From assembly GCA_963377175.1 (NCBI GenBank), contig CAUJNA010001724.1, forward strand, positions 265,001 to 329,000: a stretch of DNA of 64,000 bases, in the 5' to 3' direction. The stretch is from Effrenium voratum (taxonomy: Eukaryota; Sar; Dinophyceae; Suessiales; Symbiodiniaceae). A program made the translations under genes and the position numbers. The notes below the pieces were generated by a model. The model saw nothing but the letters and a program-made list of their open reading frames with translations. It was not told the DNA's origin and made no database searches. This document shows, in pieces, positions 53,103 through 63,500 of the stretch (position 1 is the first letter of the stretch; each line of letters begins with the position of its first letter).

Positions 53103-53233
53103 TTCTAGGGTTACCTTCCCCATTCTTTCCAGGGATCCTTCTTTTAAGAAAGCCATCAAAAACCCAGGGGAAACAGCCGGTTCTTGAAAGGAACGATGGT
53201 TGAAAAGAACGGAAGAGGAGTCAACCCCTAGAA
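53103..53233. mobile_element. MITE-like element, family F (good ends)
   Basis: TTCTAGGGTTACC and GAGTCAACCCCTAGAA with the full interior, including CCAGGGATCCTTC and GAACGATGGTTGAAAAGAAC. Confidence 0.8.
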
Positions 53234-54091
53234 TCATGGGGTTCCGCCGTTCCGCCATGTGCCTTTTCCTCTTTTGGTGGGGGCACCCGTTCATATTCTT
53301 CTTCTTCGTCTTTTTTTGGTTGTTTTGGGGGGGTGATGGCGCTCCCATGTTTGAAGCTCCTGGTTTCCCCAGGTGAGCCCGGTTTTCTTGAGGGGAGTTG
53401 AAGTGGTTTCACTTTTAGACCTGAAAAGCCAGGGGTTGAAACCCCATCAATCCTAACCAGCCAGGGTGACCTGAGCGGTGAATTGCTTTCAGTTTCAACA
53501 GTTTTTCTTTGGAGAGGGGAAACCCCTGTTCAATCAACCACCCCAAAAAAGTGTGCCCTTATTCACCTGGGGTCCGGGAAACTAGCCCCCCCCCCAATCA
53601 AAAAGAAAGTGTGCATCCTTCAAAATAATCGCACAGAGGGATACCCTAAGAAACGTTGGCTGCAAGGGTGGAGAGAGCAAACGCAAAAAAACTAACCGGC
53701 ACAGCCATGTATTTTATGCAGTGTCCTGCCGTTGAGAGGATCATTCATGGCATGCAGGTTTCAAGAAATTCGGCAGGTTGTTTGAATATGCGGGACAAAT
53801 ATCAGCTTCCATCATTAAATCGGCGGCTTGGATCGGCGATTTGGTGGCCAAAGAGGGGTTCCCAGTTTATTTCTACAAGCTGCTCTTTTCCTGTTGGTTA
53901 TTAAACAGTGCTCCCCGTGGTTGCCTAGACAAGTAAATGGATCCACTGGGTCCCAAATGAATCAGATCGGTTCAGCTACGAACGAATGGGCTTGGCGGGA
54001 CGTTACCTTTTCTTCGGGTCCACCTTGGTGGTTTGCTATAGCTTGCCTGGCATCCGCCGTCGAAAAAAATATGTTTTTCACGGTTCCTTTT
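53234..54091. other. no gene seen
   Basis: Short frames only. Unassigned. Confidence 0.4.
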
Positions 54092-54205
54092 CTAGGCCCC
54101 CCAGTGCCCTTTCTCACCCCTTTTTTTGGGGGGAGGGTTCGGGACACTAAAATAGACTACAGAAACAAGTTGGTACCCTTATTCTAACCAATCTACTGGA
54201 CCTAG
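54092..54205. mobile_element. MITE-like element, family B
   Basis: CTAGGCCCCCCAGTGCCC and CTACTGGACCTAG. The right end has lost AGG. Confidence 0.8.
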
Positions 54206-55650
54206 TTTTGTTGCGACCACGTTTGTTTCACCCGAGCCCAGGGACCATCAATTGAATTGGTAGGTCCCTCCGCGGACGGCAAGAGTCCTTGGTCACCTGG
54301 GACCAGCCTCTCGGACCCGCGCAAAAGTTTAACCTGGCACTATTTTCTGGCGAGCTCACCGATTTGGAGGTAGAACGAGCTCACCATGACAAAGGTCCGT
54401 TGCCTAGATGCCTTAAATTGTCTTTTGGAATTATAGCACAATTTGCAGATGTATGTATGGATGTATGGTATGTATAAAGGGTATGTACCTGTATGCATTC
54501 CATTTTCTCTTGTAATCCATAATGAAATCGCAATCCGTTGGGTTTGTTTTCCCTTGTCGTGGCAAGCCGGATCACTTTTGCAGGTGACACCACCATTCTA
54601 GGATGAAATCCGGGCTTGCCGAATCGAACAAAATCAAACAAAAAAGCCCTGTCTTGCCAAACAAGTGCCCGAGGTGTTTTTGGGGCCTTGAAGTGTGGAA
54701 CCAGGTCGCTGTGATGAGTTCGCGCCCTCCTGTCGCTCGCGGGGTTCCGTTGACAACTTCCCCCCCTTGGCGATTTGTTCCTTTTTTGCGGTCCCTTTGT
54801 TTTCCACTAACCAAGCAAGAAAGATATTTTTGGCTGAGGTCCTAATTCCAGCCTAGACACTGGGTTTTCTTTGTTGCCCTTTGAACGATTTTCTAGCTGG
54901 TGGTTGCAAGGGAGTTCCAAACCACTACTCAAAACCACTAATTGGAGAGAAGCTGAGAGTGATTCATTCGCACTTGCGAGACCTCTGCGGCTGAAGCAAA
55001 GCCAGCACCTGGAGTCCCCAGTGAGACACATCCGGAGGACTATCCTTCAAACATGCACATGTTTAATGCTGGGCCAATTGCCGAAACACTATCACGTCGG
55101 CCCATTAGGCCCCTTGTGCGAGGGTGGCAAAGTCCATTCTCCTACGCTGATTCAGAGGCATGGCAAGGGCCAGAATACAAACCCTTCATGGCTCTGAGGC
55201 AATATTGTATCTAAGGCCTCAGTTGCTTCAGTGACCACCTGGCAAAACCACCCAGTTTCATAGCACCCAAGCACCCGCACACTCCGCTAACCCCCGCTTC
55301 CCCACGCTCTCTTCCAATAAGACTAGTAGTGGTAGTCAACGAACGGACTTGGGTGTGTTCTGTTGGGTACTTTCGCCGCCAGCGGACATGGGAGACACAC
55401 TTGGGAGCCTGTAGCCTTTGTCATAGCAATGTGCACCACTTGTCTTGCAAACGACCCGTGCCTTTGGTTGTTGTTTCTTTTCTCGGGCGCGATTCAAACC
55501 CGGCATGCCGCAAATCACCCAATTCCATGTTTCGGATCCCTTTTGCAATGCTGGGTCCGGCTGATCATTTCTGAAGGTCCCTCGAAAAAAGACAGGATTT
55601 GCCTATTGAACCCCTCGATGTTTCTCGTTTTGCGGGTGCCTTGCCCGAAG
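54206..55650. other. no firm gene; weak coding patch at 54955-55018
   Basis: At 54955-55018 the plus frame AESDSFALARPLRLKQSQHL ends ESP before CCCCA|GTGAGAC, a good GT donor. It follows AAACCACTAATTGGAGAGAA, a phrase repeated elsewhere, so this may be repeat sequence rather than an exon. Otherwise unassigned. Confidence 0.3.
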
Positions 55651-55702
55651 AGCCGAGGTCGTAGCTTCTCCAAATCGAGCAAAGACGCCGCCGGGCTGCA
55701 GG
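55651..55702 (+). CDS. candidate exon, Ser/Lys-rich, possibly of the HAD gene
   Basis: After TTGCCCGAAG the frame reads SRGRSFSKSSKDAAGLQ. A GC donor could follow CTGCAGG at 55703. It lies 1.8 kb before the first HAD exon on the same strand, so it could be an upstream exon, but nothing proves the link. A family G element starts only about 10 bp after it. Confidence 0.25.
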
Positions 55703-55709
55703 GCGCAAT

Positions 55710-55781
55710 CTTGACTGCTATTGGGTTGGATCTTTAGACTTTAACTTTTTGGGAAACCAAGGGGTCAGCAGCAATCAAGGA
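55710..55781. mobile_element. family G element, internally deleted
   Basis: TTGACTGCTATTGGGTTGGA and GACTTTAACTTTTTGG jump directly to AAGGGGTCAGCAGCAATCAA. Confidence 0.65.
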
Positions 55782-55904
55782 ATGAATCAAGCCGGTTTGT
55801 GGGAAGGACCCATTGGTTTTTTGACCCTGCGCTGCAAAAGATGGTGCGTGCGGTTAAAACTGTTTCGGAGGTTCCCTACCAAGGAAACCCAAAGGAAATG
55901 TGTT

Positions 55905-56090
55905 TTTTCCCCAGCAGCTGACGGCTTTGAGGTCTCAGCCCAGATAGGCTCCGGGGTGGTCCGGGGCGGCCCTGAGGTAAGGTTCCACGAGGGTTCCACC
56001 AGGGTTCCACCAGGTTCCACGAGGTTCTGCGAGGGCTGCGGGATGCCGCATGCTGTTGGGGATATCACCTGAGCTTATTCTCTCTGGGCC
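55905..56090. repeat. repeat block shared with 0-0.8 kb and 60.83 kb
   Basis: CCCCAGCAGCTGACGGCTTT and GTCTCAGCCCAGATAGGCT recur at 60836-60890. GGTTCCACGAGGGTTCCACC and GCTGTTGGGGATATCACCTG recur near 1-520 and 765-790. The three sites share different parts of what looks like one longer repeat. Confidence 0.6.
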
Positions 56091-56556
56091 TCTCTAAGTC
56101 TAATATGACACTCAAATTAGGGTCAACACAGATTCAAGGTGCATGCCAAGCGACGCGAACAGCTGAGGCCGTGATCATTTTCGAGCCTCGGCGAAAACCC
56201 GCCTCAGCCGGGTTGAAGGAACCTGTTGGTCGCGGATTCTTTTGAACAAGGTCCCCCAACGGATACATTTGAGAGCCTCGTTTTTTGGGGACCCCCTCCA
56301 AAAAATGATAATGGCTGGAATCCTGTTGGATTCCCCTTGGTGAAACAAGCCAACCAAAAAGGGGGTTTCTTAAAAGAGACACCCAGAACCTGCCGTTCTT
56401 GCAAAACAAAAACCTTGCATCGTTGAAGGAAGCCGGTTGAAGCCGCCCGCTTGGCGGAGAGGTTCAAAGAGAACAGGATCCATAGCTTGGGCTTGGGTCT
56501 TCTGGAATGGGATGCTTTATGAAGCCTGGGGAGGGAGGGTCTGGGAGAGGAGGCCC
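56091..56556. other. no gene seen
   Basis: No repeat family or convincing frame assigned. The minus-strand frame at 56204-56872 crosses the family B element and is spurious. Confidence 0.4.
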
Positions 56557-56670
56557 AAGGTCCCCCAGCTAGGTGCCCTTTCTCACCCCTTTCTTGGGGG
56601 AGGGACCCTACTAAAATAGACTGCAGAAACAAGGGGGCCCTTACTTTAACCTCTCTGCTGGAGGACCCAG
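56557..56670. mobile_element. MITE-like element, family B
   Basis: AAGGTCCCCCAGCTAGGTGC and CTGCTGGAGGACCCAG. The end CTAG is lost on both sides. Confidence 0.75.
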
Positions 56671-56921
56671 CCAAATTACCTTGTGTTAAGCCCTTAAGGC
56701 CGTATTGAGGCTCCCTCCCCCGCCCATCCTCCCTCCCCACAGGCAGTGTGAGGGATGGTGGTAAATGGAATCTACTGGGGAAGGTGTCACCACGCCCTCT
56801 TTGAACATGCTTTCCAAACCATCTTCTCGCGGGAGTTGGCGATTGGCATTGGGTTTTTGGATGATTTCGCATGGGTTTCTGGCTGATCCCCCTCCATTCC
56901 TTTCAACCATCGTTTCTGTTC

Positions 56922-57015
56922 AATCACCGGATCCGTTTTCCCTGGGTTTCCGAAGGTTTTCTAAAAGGATCCGGATCCCTGGGTTCAGAATGGAAATGGA
57001 AGGTACCCGTAGAGG
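56922..57015 (-). mobile_element. family F-like element, inverted and worn
   Basis: ATCCGTTTTCCCTGGGTTTC, GGTTTTCTAAAAGGATCCGG and ATCCCTGGG correspond to the family F interior read on the minus strand. Confidence 0.45.
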
Positions 57016-57173
57016 GTTGTGGTGACCACCTTGTCAGCCGCTCACATCACCTTCGGCGCAAACGTGTCGAACGGTTTGCGCCGGCAAACGGTCTGCTGTC
57101 AATGACCCATGTTTTTTTGGAGGTGAAGAACTTGAATCCCGTCTCACGCGCGCGAAAGCGTCAAGAGTTTCTT

Positions 57174-57291
57174 CCATTTGCTGATGAGCGTATTAAGTTA
57201 TTTTCCCCTGTTGGTTTTAAAGCTGTTTTTTCGATTGCGCTACTATAAACCCATTTTTCTCATGTTGTCCAGGGGGCCAAAAAGCAAATGG
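57174..57291. mobile_element. MITE-like element, family A
   Basis: CCATTTGCTGATGAGC and CCAAAAAGCAAATGG, extended by CTTCC and GGAAG outside. The TTGTCCAGGGGG tract precedes the right end. It lies about 200 bp before the first HAD exon. Confidence 0.7.
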
Positions 57292-57495
57292 AGGAAGAGG
57301 TTACCTCCAATGGATGGTTTGGATTGGTGGTTGAACTGGATTTGGATTTGAACCATTTCCTGGTTCTTGTACAGGGTAAATGGGAAACTACCACTCAAAC
57401 AAAAAAAAGCAAATGGATGTCTCGGGTCAACCGGTGCGCAATTTGGTTCGCAACCAGCCTGGCCCACAACGCTAAGCTGGACGCTTGCGGCTGAG

Positions 57496-57594
57496 GATTG
57501 GGATGACACGCTCTGCCCGACCAGCTGGGCCCTGGAACAGATCCGGAACTGCCCAGACACCGCCGCACTGCTCGAGGCCGAGAAGCGCCCCGGC
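57496..57594 (+). CDS. HAD gene exon with motif I (DWDDT)
   Basis: Acceptor GGCTGAG|GATTGG, then DWDDTLCPTSWALEQIRNCP and DTAALLEAEKRPG, 33 codons. D-W-D-D-T is the HAD nucleophile box: first Asp nucleophile, third residue acid/base. The donor may be GT at 57595 or a GC further on at about 57604; the phase required by the next exon is unresolved. Confidence 0.7.
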
Positions 57595-60500
57595 GTGGTT
57601 TTGCTTTTTGTGAAATGGATCTTGCCGGGGGGGGGTGATGGGGGGAGGGGGGGGGTGGCCAAGAAAAAAAGACGGGGAACGGACAGGGCCAAAAGTTGGC
57701 AGGGGGATCGCTTCTCCTTTCGTTTGCGTTTCGCCCTAAGCTTACCTCTGAACAACACATCTTTTCGTAACTCTTTGGGCAACATGGGCTAAAAATGTCT
57801 GTAAAAGGCTTTTCGTAACTCTTTGGGTAAGATGGGCTATATGTCTGTAGATGAAAACTTCCCCAAGCCTTGGAGTTTTAAGGTTGAAGTCAGGGCGGCA
57901 GACTGACGTTGCAAGGGGCCGGGGAGAGCAACTAATGTCAACCCCGGATGAATAAACCCCTGGTGGATTAGTAGGGGGTGCCCCCTTTTAGTGGGGGTTT
58001 AGCACTTTTGGAGGGAACACCCCCCTAATGATGGGACAGGTTTGTTAGTCCTGGGTCAACATTAGCTCGGATCTGTTAGGGAGCTGGGGGTATCCAAATT
58101 CCTGCTGCAACAGGGAGCTCTCCGGAATTCTGGTTAGGAACATGCCTGGGGCTCGGAACGTCGGAACGGCCAATTCTTGCTGAGAGTTCACCAAACAACC
58201 TTTTCCCTTCAAACATTTTTTTGTCCATTCAATTTGGTTGTTTGGGAAACAAACAAGAACTAGGTGCCCCAGTAGTGCCCTTCTCTCCTCTTTTTTGGTG
58301 GAGGGTTCCCCTACTAAAATAGACTACAGGAAAAAAATCGGGAACCAACTTATTCTAACCTCGCTACTGGAGGACCTAGACAAGAAGGATAGGCCCCAGG
58401 TCGTAGTTGAGGTTGGTTTGAAGCCCTCGTGTTTGACCCAAGCTGAAAAGTGATCTGGTGCCAAGCCTTTCAAGTGGGGACACCAGTCGGCAGCTACGCC
58501 TCCTTGGCACCAGGAACGGAACTTGACTGCTATTGGGTTGGATCTTTAGACTTTAACTTTTTGGTTGAAGTCAAGGGGATTTCCACTAAACCCCCAAAAA
58601 GTTAGTTAAACATTTTGCAGGGGGGTCAACGGCAACCCAGGCAAATACCATGCAAAACGCAAGCACATTCTGACTAAACACAAATAGGTCGCCTATAGAA
58701 ATGAGGGAACCTATTTGAACTAAACCCCCTTTTCCCCAGAGGGTCCCTAACTGTCTGACTCGACCAACTGCGCCCAGATGCTCCAACTTTCTAGCTGGAC
58801 CAATGTTGCGCTTTTGCGCTTAGGCTTGTTCTTTCCCCTCGCACATTGAAGACCATGTTCGACCTGCTCTGTCTTACTCCAGATGTAGAGAGTCAATGTG
58901 GCTGGGTCATTTTTTTTTGGCAGGAGCTTCCTTCTTTTGTGGTTCTAAAAGCAAACCGAGTGGCAAAACCACCATCTTGCGTGTTTGAAAACAGATGCGC
59001 CAAGTGGTGTCTGGTCTTCAATTCTAGCCAGGTCCAATATGAATTCACGCGCCAAAGGAAGTGGACCAAAGGAAGCGTCTCCCTCTTCAAGGAAAGTGAG
59101 AAGCCGCACTTTTCGCCCGTCGTCGTGTAATCTTTGGTGCATTTTGCTTGGATGTTAGAACTTAGAACTTTAACTTTTTGCCAACTAATGAGTTTTCTAT
59201 TAAACCACTAGTTAAACTTTTAGCAGGGGAGCAGAAAGCATCCGAGTAATTTTGCAAGACTTCGATTCCGAGTGGTTTTCGCCGAAGGAGCGAAACCCAT
59301 TCATTCGGAACTTGCTCCCATGGGTTTCCTTGCCTTCCCCCTGCAGATGTTTGACACACCAATCAACAAGATATGCCGGTGACAAACAACAAGGGGGGTT
59401 TAGCCCAATGCTTTTTCTCAACCAGTTTTGCTTTCTCAAGCACCCAACCGTCATGGAGGGCGCTTGGAAGTTGGGTTTGTCTCAAATGGGAAGCGCACAT
59501 GATTGGTGTGAATTTTTGTTTCTTTAAGACCATCCAACAGTATGGTACCTTCAAATTCTTCCATTTGCTGACATGAACATATTTTGTTACTTTCCCCTGT
59601 TGGTGTTGAAGGGAATCGATTTCACTACTGGACGCATATGGCTGTGGCTCAAAATTAAACAGGAGGGGTTGCGCAGGTTTTGGTGAATGTTTCCACTCGC
59701 CTGAATTTTATTTTGGCTCAAGTTGTTTGACCCACAGCCAAATGACTATGTTGTTTTCCCCTGTTGGTTTTTGAAGGGAACCGATTTCACTACAGGACAC
59801 GCATGTCTGTGGGTCAAAACCGATGGTACCATTTTGGGGTAAGTGCACCACCCAGTTTAGAACCTATTTTAGTGGGGATTTGGATGTTCACTGGGGGTAC
59901 GGTTTGTTTTTTTTTTTTTTTCCAGGGGCTTAGTCGCAAGTGGAGGAATTTTGTTGGTTGCCCCCTGCTGAGGGCCCACACTGAGCAGCTGGACGCGCCC
60001 CTTGGGAAAGAGAGAAAATGAGACGGATCACACGTCCTGGGGCTGTTTTCAAGCTTCGGGGCTCACCATTTGCAGAAACACCTTCCCCAATCTCAGAAGC
60101 CCTAAATTTTCATTTGGTTAAGTTTGTTTTTGTTTTTTTTATTACTATTTTCCCCTGTTGGTTTCAAAGGGAATCGATTTCACTATGGACATATTTCTCA
60201 TTTTGTTTCCATTGGGGTTAATTAAGCAAATGGCTGTTTTCAGGGCGGGGGGCGGCCTCGAGGGGTTATGGAGGATTGGCCAAGACTCGGGATGGGTGTG
60301 GCTTCAAAATGAGACAGACTTTCAGACCTGGGGAGGCGTGAGACTCCTCATTTCCGATTTGTGCCCCTGAGGGAAGCTTTGCTTTGTTGCATTTTGCTTG
60401 GATATTAGGACTTTAACTTTTTGCCAACTAATTGGTTTTCCATTTAACCACAAACAGTTGAATTTTGAGCAGGCGAGCAGAAAGCAACCGAGTTTGCTTG

Positions 60501-63500
60501 CTTGCAGATCAAACCGGAAGCGTTGACACAATGCACTTGCAGAAGTGTTCTTGGCCGGTCTTTCCCCTTCTGTCTGATCAGCGGGAAGTTAAATGCCCCC
60601 TTGATGGATTGGCTGCGACTGACCCTCAGGAAAGCATGACATACCCCTTTCCTTGCCAGTCCGTTGCGACCCACTGCCCAGGTCAATTTGCCTGCTTGCG
60701 GAAGTCTGGAATTGTGGACGCCCGCCCGACTTCCTCAAAACCAGGTAGGTGGTCGATCTTCCTGGGACATATGGGCGTGTCTTTGTCAAAACCCCCCCCC
60801 CTTCGGCCCCCCCCCTTTTTTTGGTGATGTTGTTTTTCCCCCAACAGCTGAAAGCTTTGGGGTCTCAGCCCAGATAGGCTGCAGGCTCACTGCTATTGAC
60901 TTGCATCACCTTAGATCTTCAGACTGCAACTTTTTGGACACCCCTCATATTTCTTTTTGACCCGCAAAAAGCTAAGTCACTTTTGGCTGGGGGGAGTTTT
61001 CCAGCACGCCCTACTCCCAGGCATGCCGCGGCGGTGGTGGCGCTACTGCGGGCGGCTCGCAGTTGCGCCCGCGTGGCGGTGGTGACGTTGGCCACCAAGG
61101 TGCGCGCTGGAAGGCTTCTGGCGACTGTGGATTGCCCAAATCCATTTCGCACCACCACAAGTTACCGATTGGGTGCACATGCTGCGTATGATTTCAAAGT
61201 CCAAGTCGCACCTTTCAGAAACCCAACGGAATGATGTGATGATTCCCCTGTAAATACCAACAAACGATGTTGTCCCATGGTTTCTTAGGTGGTGCGAACT
61301 GGATTCCGGCCATCCACAGTATTGCGCTGAAAAGGTCGCCTCTCTGATGGCGTGTCCAACAAATCATGCGCCTCTGCTTTGCATCCTGACAAGCCGGCAA
61401 AGCCACCACCACACTTTGGGGGAAGTAGCATAGTTGTCCTATTTTGACACATACACCCAGCAAGATGATCAAACTGAAGATAGGCCGGTCGGGATTCCTA
61501 TCCCTGGGCCCCTGGGCCTTGCCATAAGACCGTTGTAGCACGGAAGCTCCGTAGCCGGTTTGTCAAGGTCCCAGATGTGTTGTGCCAGCCCGGCTCGACT
61601 CGATGTATAGCAAGCTTCCATTTGCGGAAAAAAACAAAACAATGAATCGCTACTGGAAATCATCGGTTTTGTTTTTGCAGGGGACTCAAGCAAATGGAGT
61701 CGAGGCAAGCCATCGTTCCTTTTTTGCTTTGGGGAAAACTCTATGTTTTCCTTGAGGTAGGGGAATCGAACATATTGAAAGGAGCATGTTGGGTTGTTTT
61801 CGAACACGCAACTACAACGCAACCGCGCTTTTTGAGGCACACGCTCACACCCTGTCAGTCATTTCGAAGCTGACTGGAGTCTGGGAAAGCAGAATGGGGT
61901 TCCTCATTTCTCACTTCGGGGATTGAAGGTTTTAAAGATCTCTTGTTTTCCTGAAACGGGAGCCGGGGGGTTGCCAAAACGGCTTTGGTTTTCAACGTCC
62001 TCATGGCTTCCCAGTGCTTCTAGCCTTCTACTTTACTCGCTTCCTGAGTTGCTGGACTTTACACTTTTGGGAAAGGAAAGACCATGTTGGTGGTTAAACA
62101 GTTCAGGCTTTTTCGGCCAATCCACTCAAGTGAAAACGAAAATTCCGACCATAGGTGTCTTTTTAGGCTAGTTTGTTTAGACATCGATGGGCGAGCCGCT
62201 GGTGTAGATGGGCTTGAGGCCCCATTTGCCAGCAAAACCCATCCATTTGTATCCAAGAGGAGCCTCCCCCCCCCCCCCCGCCCCCACATCCCCAGCGCGC
62301 GCGGATTCCTTCCCCCCAGCCCCGGCCCACATGGGCTTCACATCGAGCCCTTCCTCCTTGCCCCCGCCGGATGCCTTGCCCCCGCCTGCCGCCCGCCCTC
62401 TTGCCCGCCCCGATTCCTTCGCGGCTTCGGAGCGCCTCGGGCGGTTTCGGAACGGCGGTTTCGTCGCCTTCCATGGTTTCGTCGCCTGCCATGGTTTCGT
62501 CGCCTGCCATGGTTGCAGTTGGGAAACATTTGACACATGTTTTTTTTTTGCGTATTGCAGTTGAGTGGTGAGTGGTTGAATTTTCCCACCACTTGAAATT
62601 CTAGATTATTGGTTTGAGTTTTGTGACCGGCAAATCCCCACTGAACTCTCCACTTCTGGTTTTGCGCTACAACTTCTCAGATTTTTGTTGCTCCCCTTCC
62701 GTCCAGCAGCGGTCCGCTTCGGTCCAGGAGTTCTTCACCCAAAGCGCCGAGACCTTTTTGGAGGGCGCCCGCATCAAGGAGCTCTTCCGCGAGCTTGGCG
62801 CCGGGGCATTTTTGGAGTCGGAGCGAGCGGAGCTGGGGTGGGGTGGGGTGGAGTGGGGGTGGGTGGGGTGGGGGGGAGGGAAGCGAAGGAGAGAGAGAGT
62901 GGTTGGTTTTGGGGAGTGAAGTAAGGGGTCACTAAGGCTGTGTGTGTGTGTTGAATTTGTTTGTTTGTTTTGCTTGAAAGGCAGGCTTTCTTGGATTCCC
63001 AACCAGTTCATTACTAGGCGGGTGCTTCTCCATGTCTGGGTTTTAGTGAGCAACCAGACCACTTTTGGAGAGGAACACCCTAGGGTAAACATGACACCAA
63101 CGGGACAAGAGCTAAGGAACTGCCCCGGCGTTAAAAACCACTGGCCGTTTGAGCATGAACTTTGACAGCCGACCAGGCTTGTTCGACCCTTTTCGACAAC
63201 CCATCAACAAACTCCAGCGCGTGTTGTGTTTGTTTAGGGTTGCTTTTTTGAATTTTGAAGGGGAAACCAAAGGGCAACCGACCAGTTTGAGATTGTGAGA
63301 CACACCCAAATCCTTGTTTAGAGACTAACCATCACACACACACACCACAAAACAGGACGACAATATGATGTGCTAGAACTAAGCAGAACTATGGGCGCGT
63401 CTCGTTTTCAGGAGACCCGAACCAAGAGCAAACCAACCACTTTGGTCGTAGCATGTTTGGACGTGCAAAGGGGCACCAGAGGGAAACCACAACAACGGTA

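Noticed and set aside
56204..56872. 222-codon minus-strand frame
   Set aside because: Passes through a whole family B element and a C-rich tract; judged to be chance.
59715..59730. ATTTTGGCTCAAG, matching the 3' end of the dinoflagellate spliced leader
   Set aside because: It falls inside a family K element at a place where other copies read ATTTGGGGTACC, so the match is best explained by drift; the leader's 5' part is absent.
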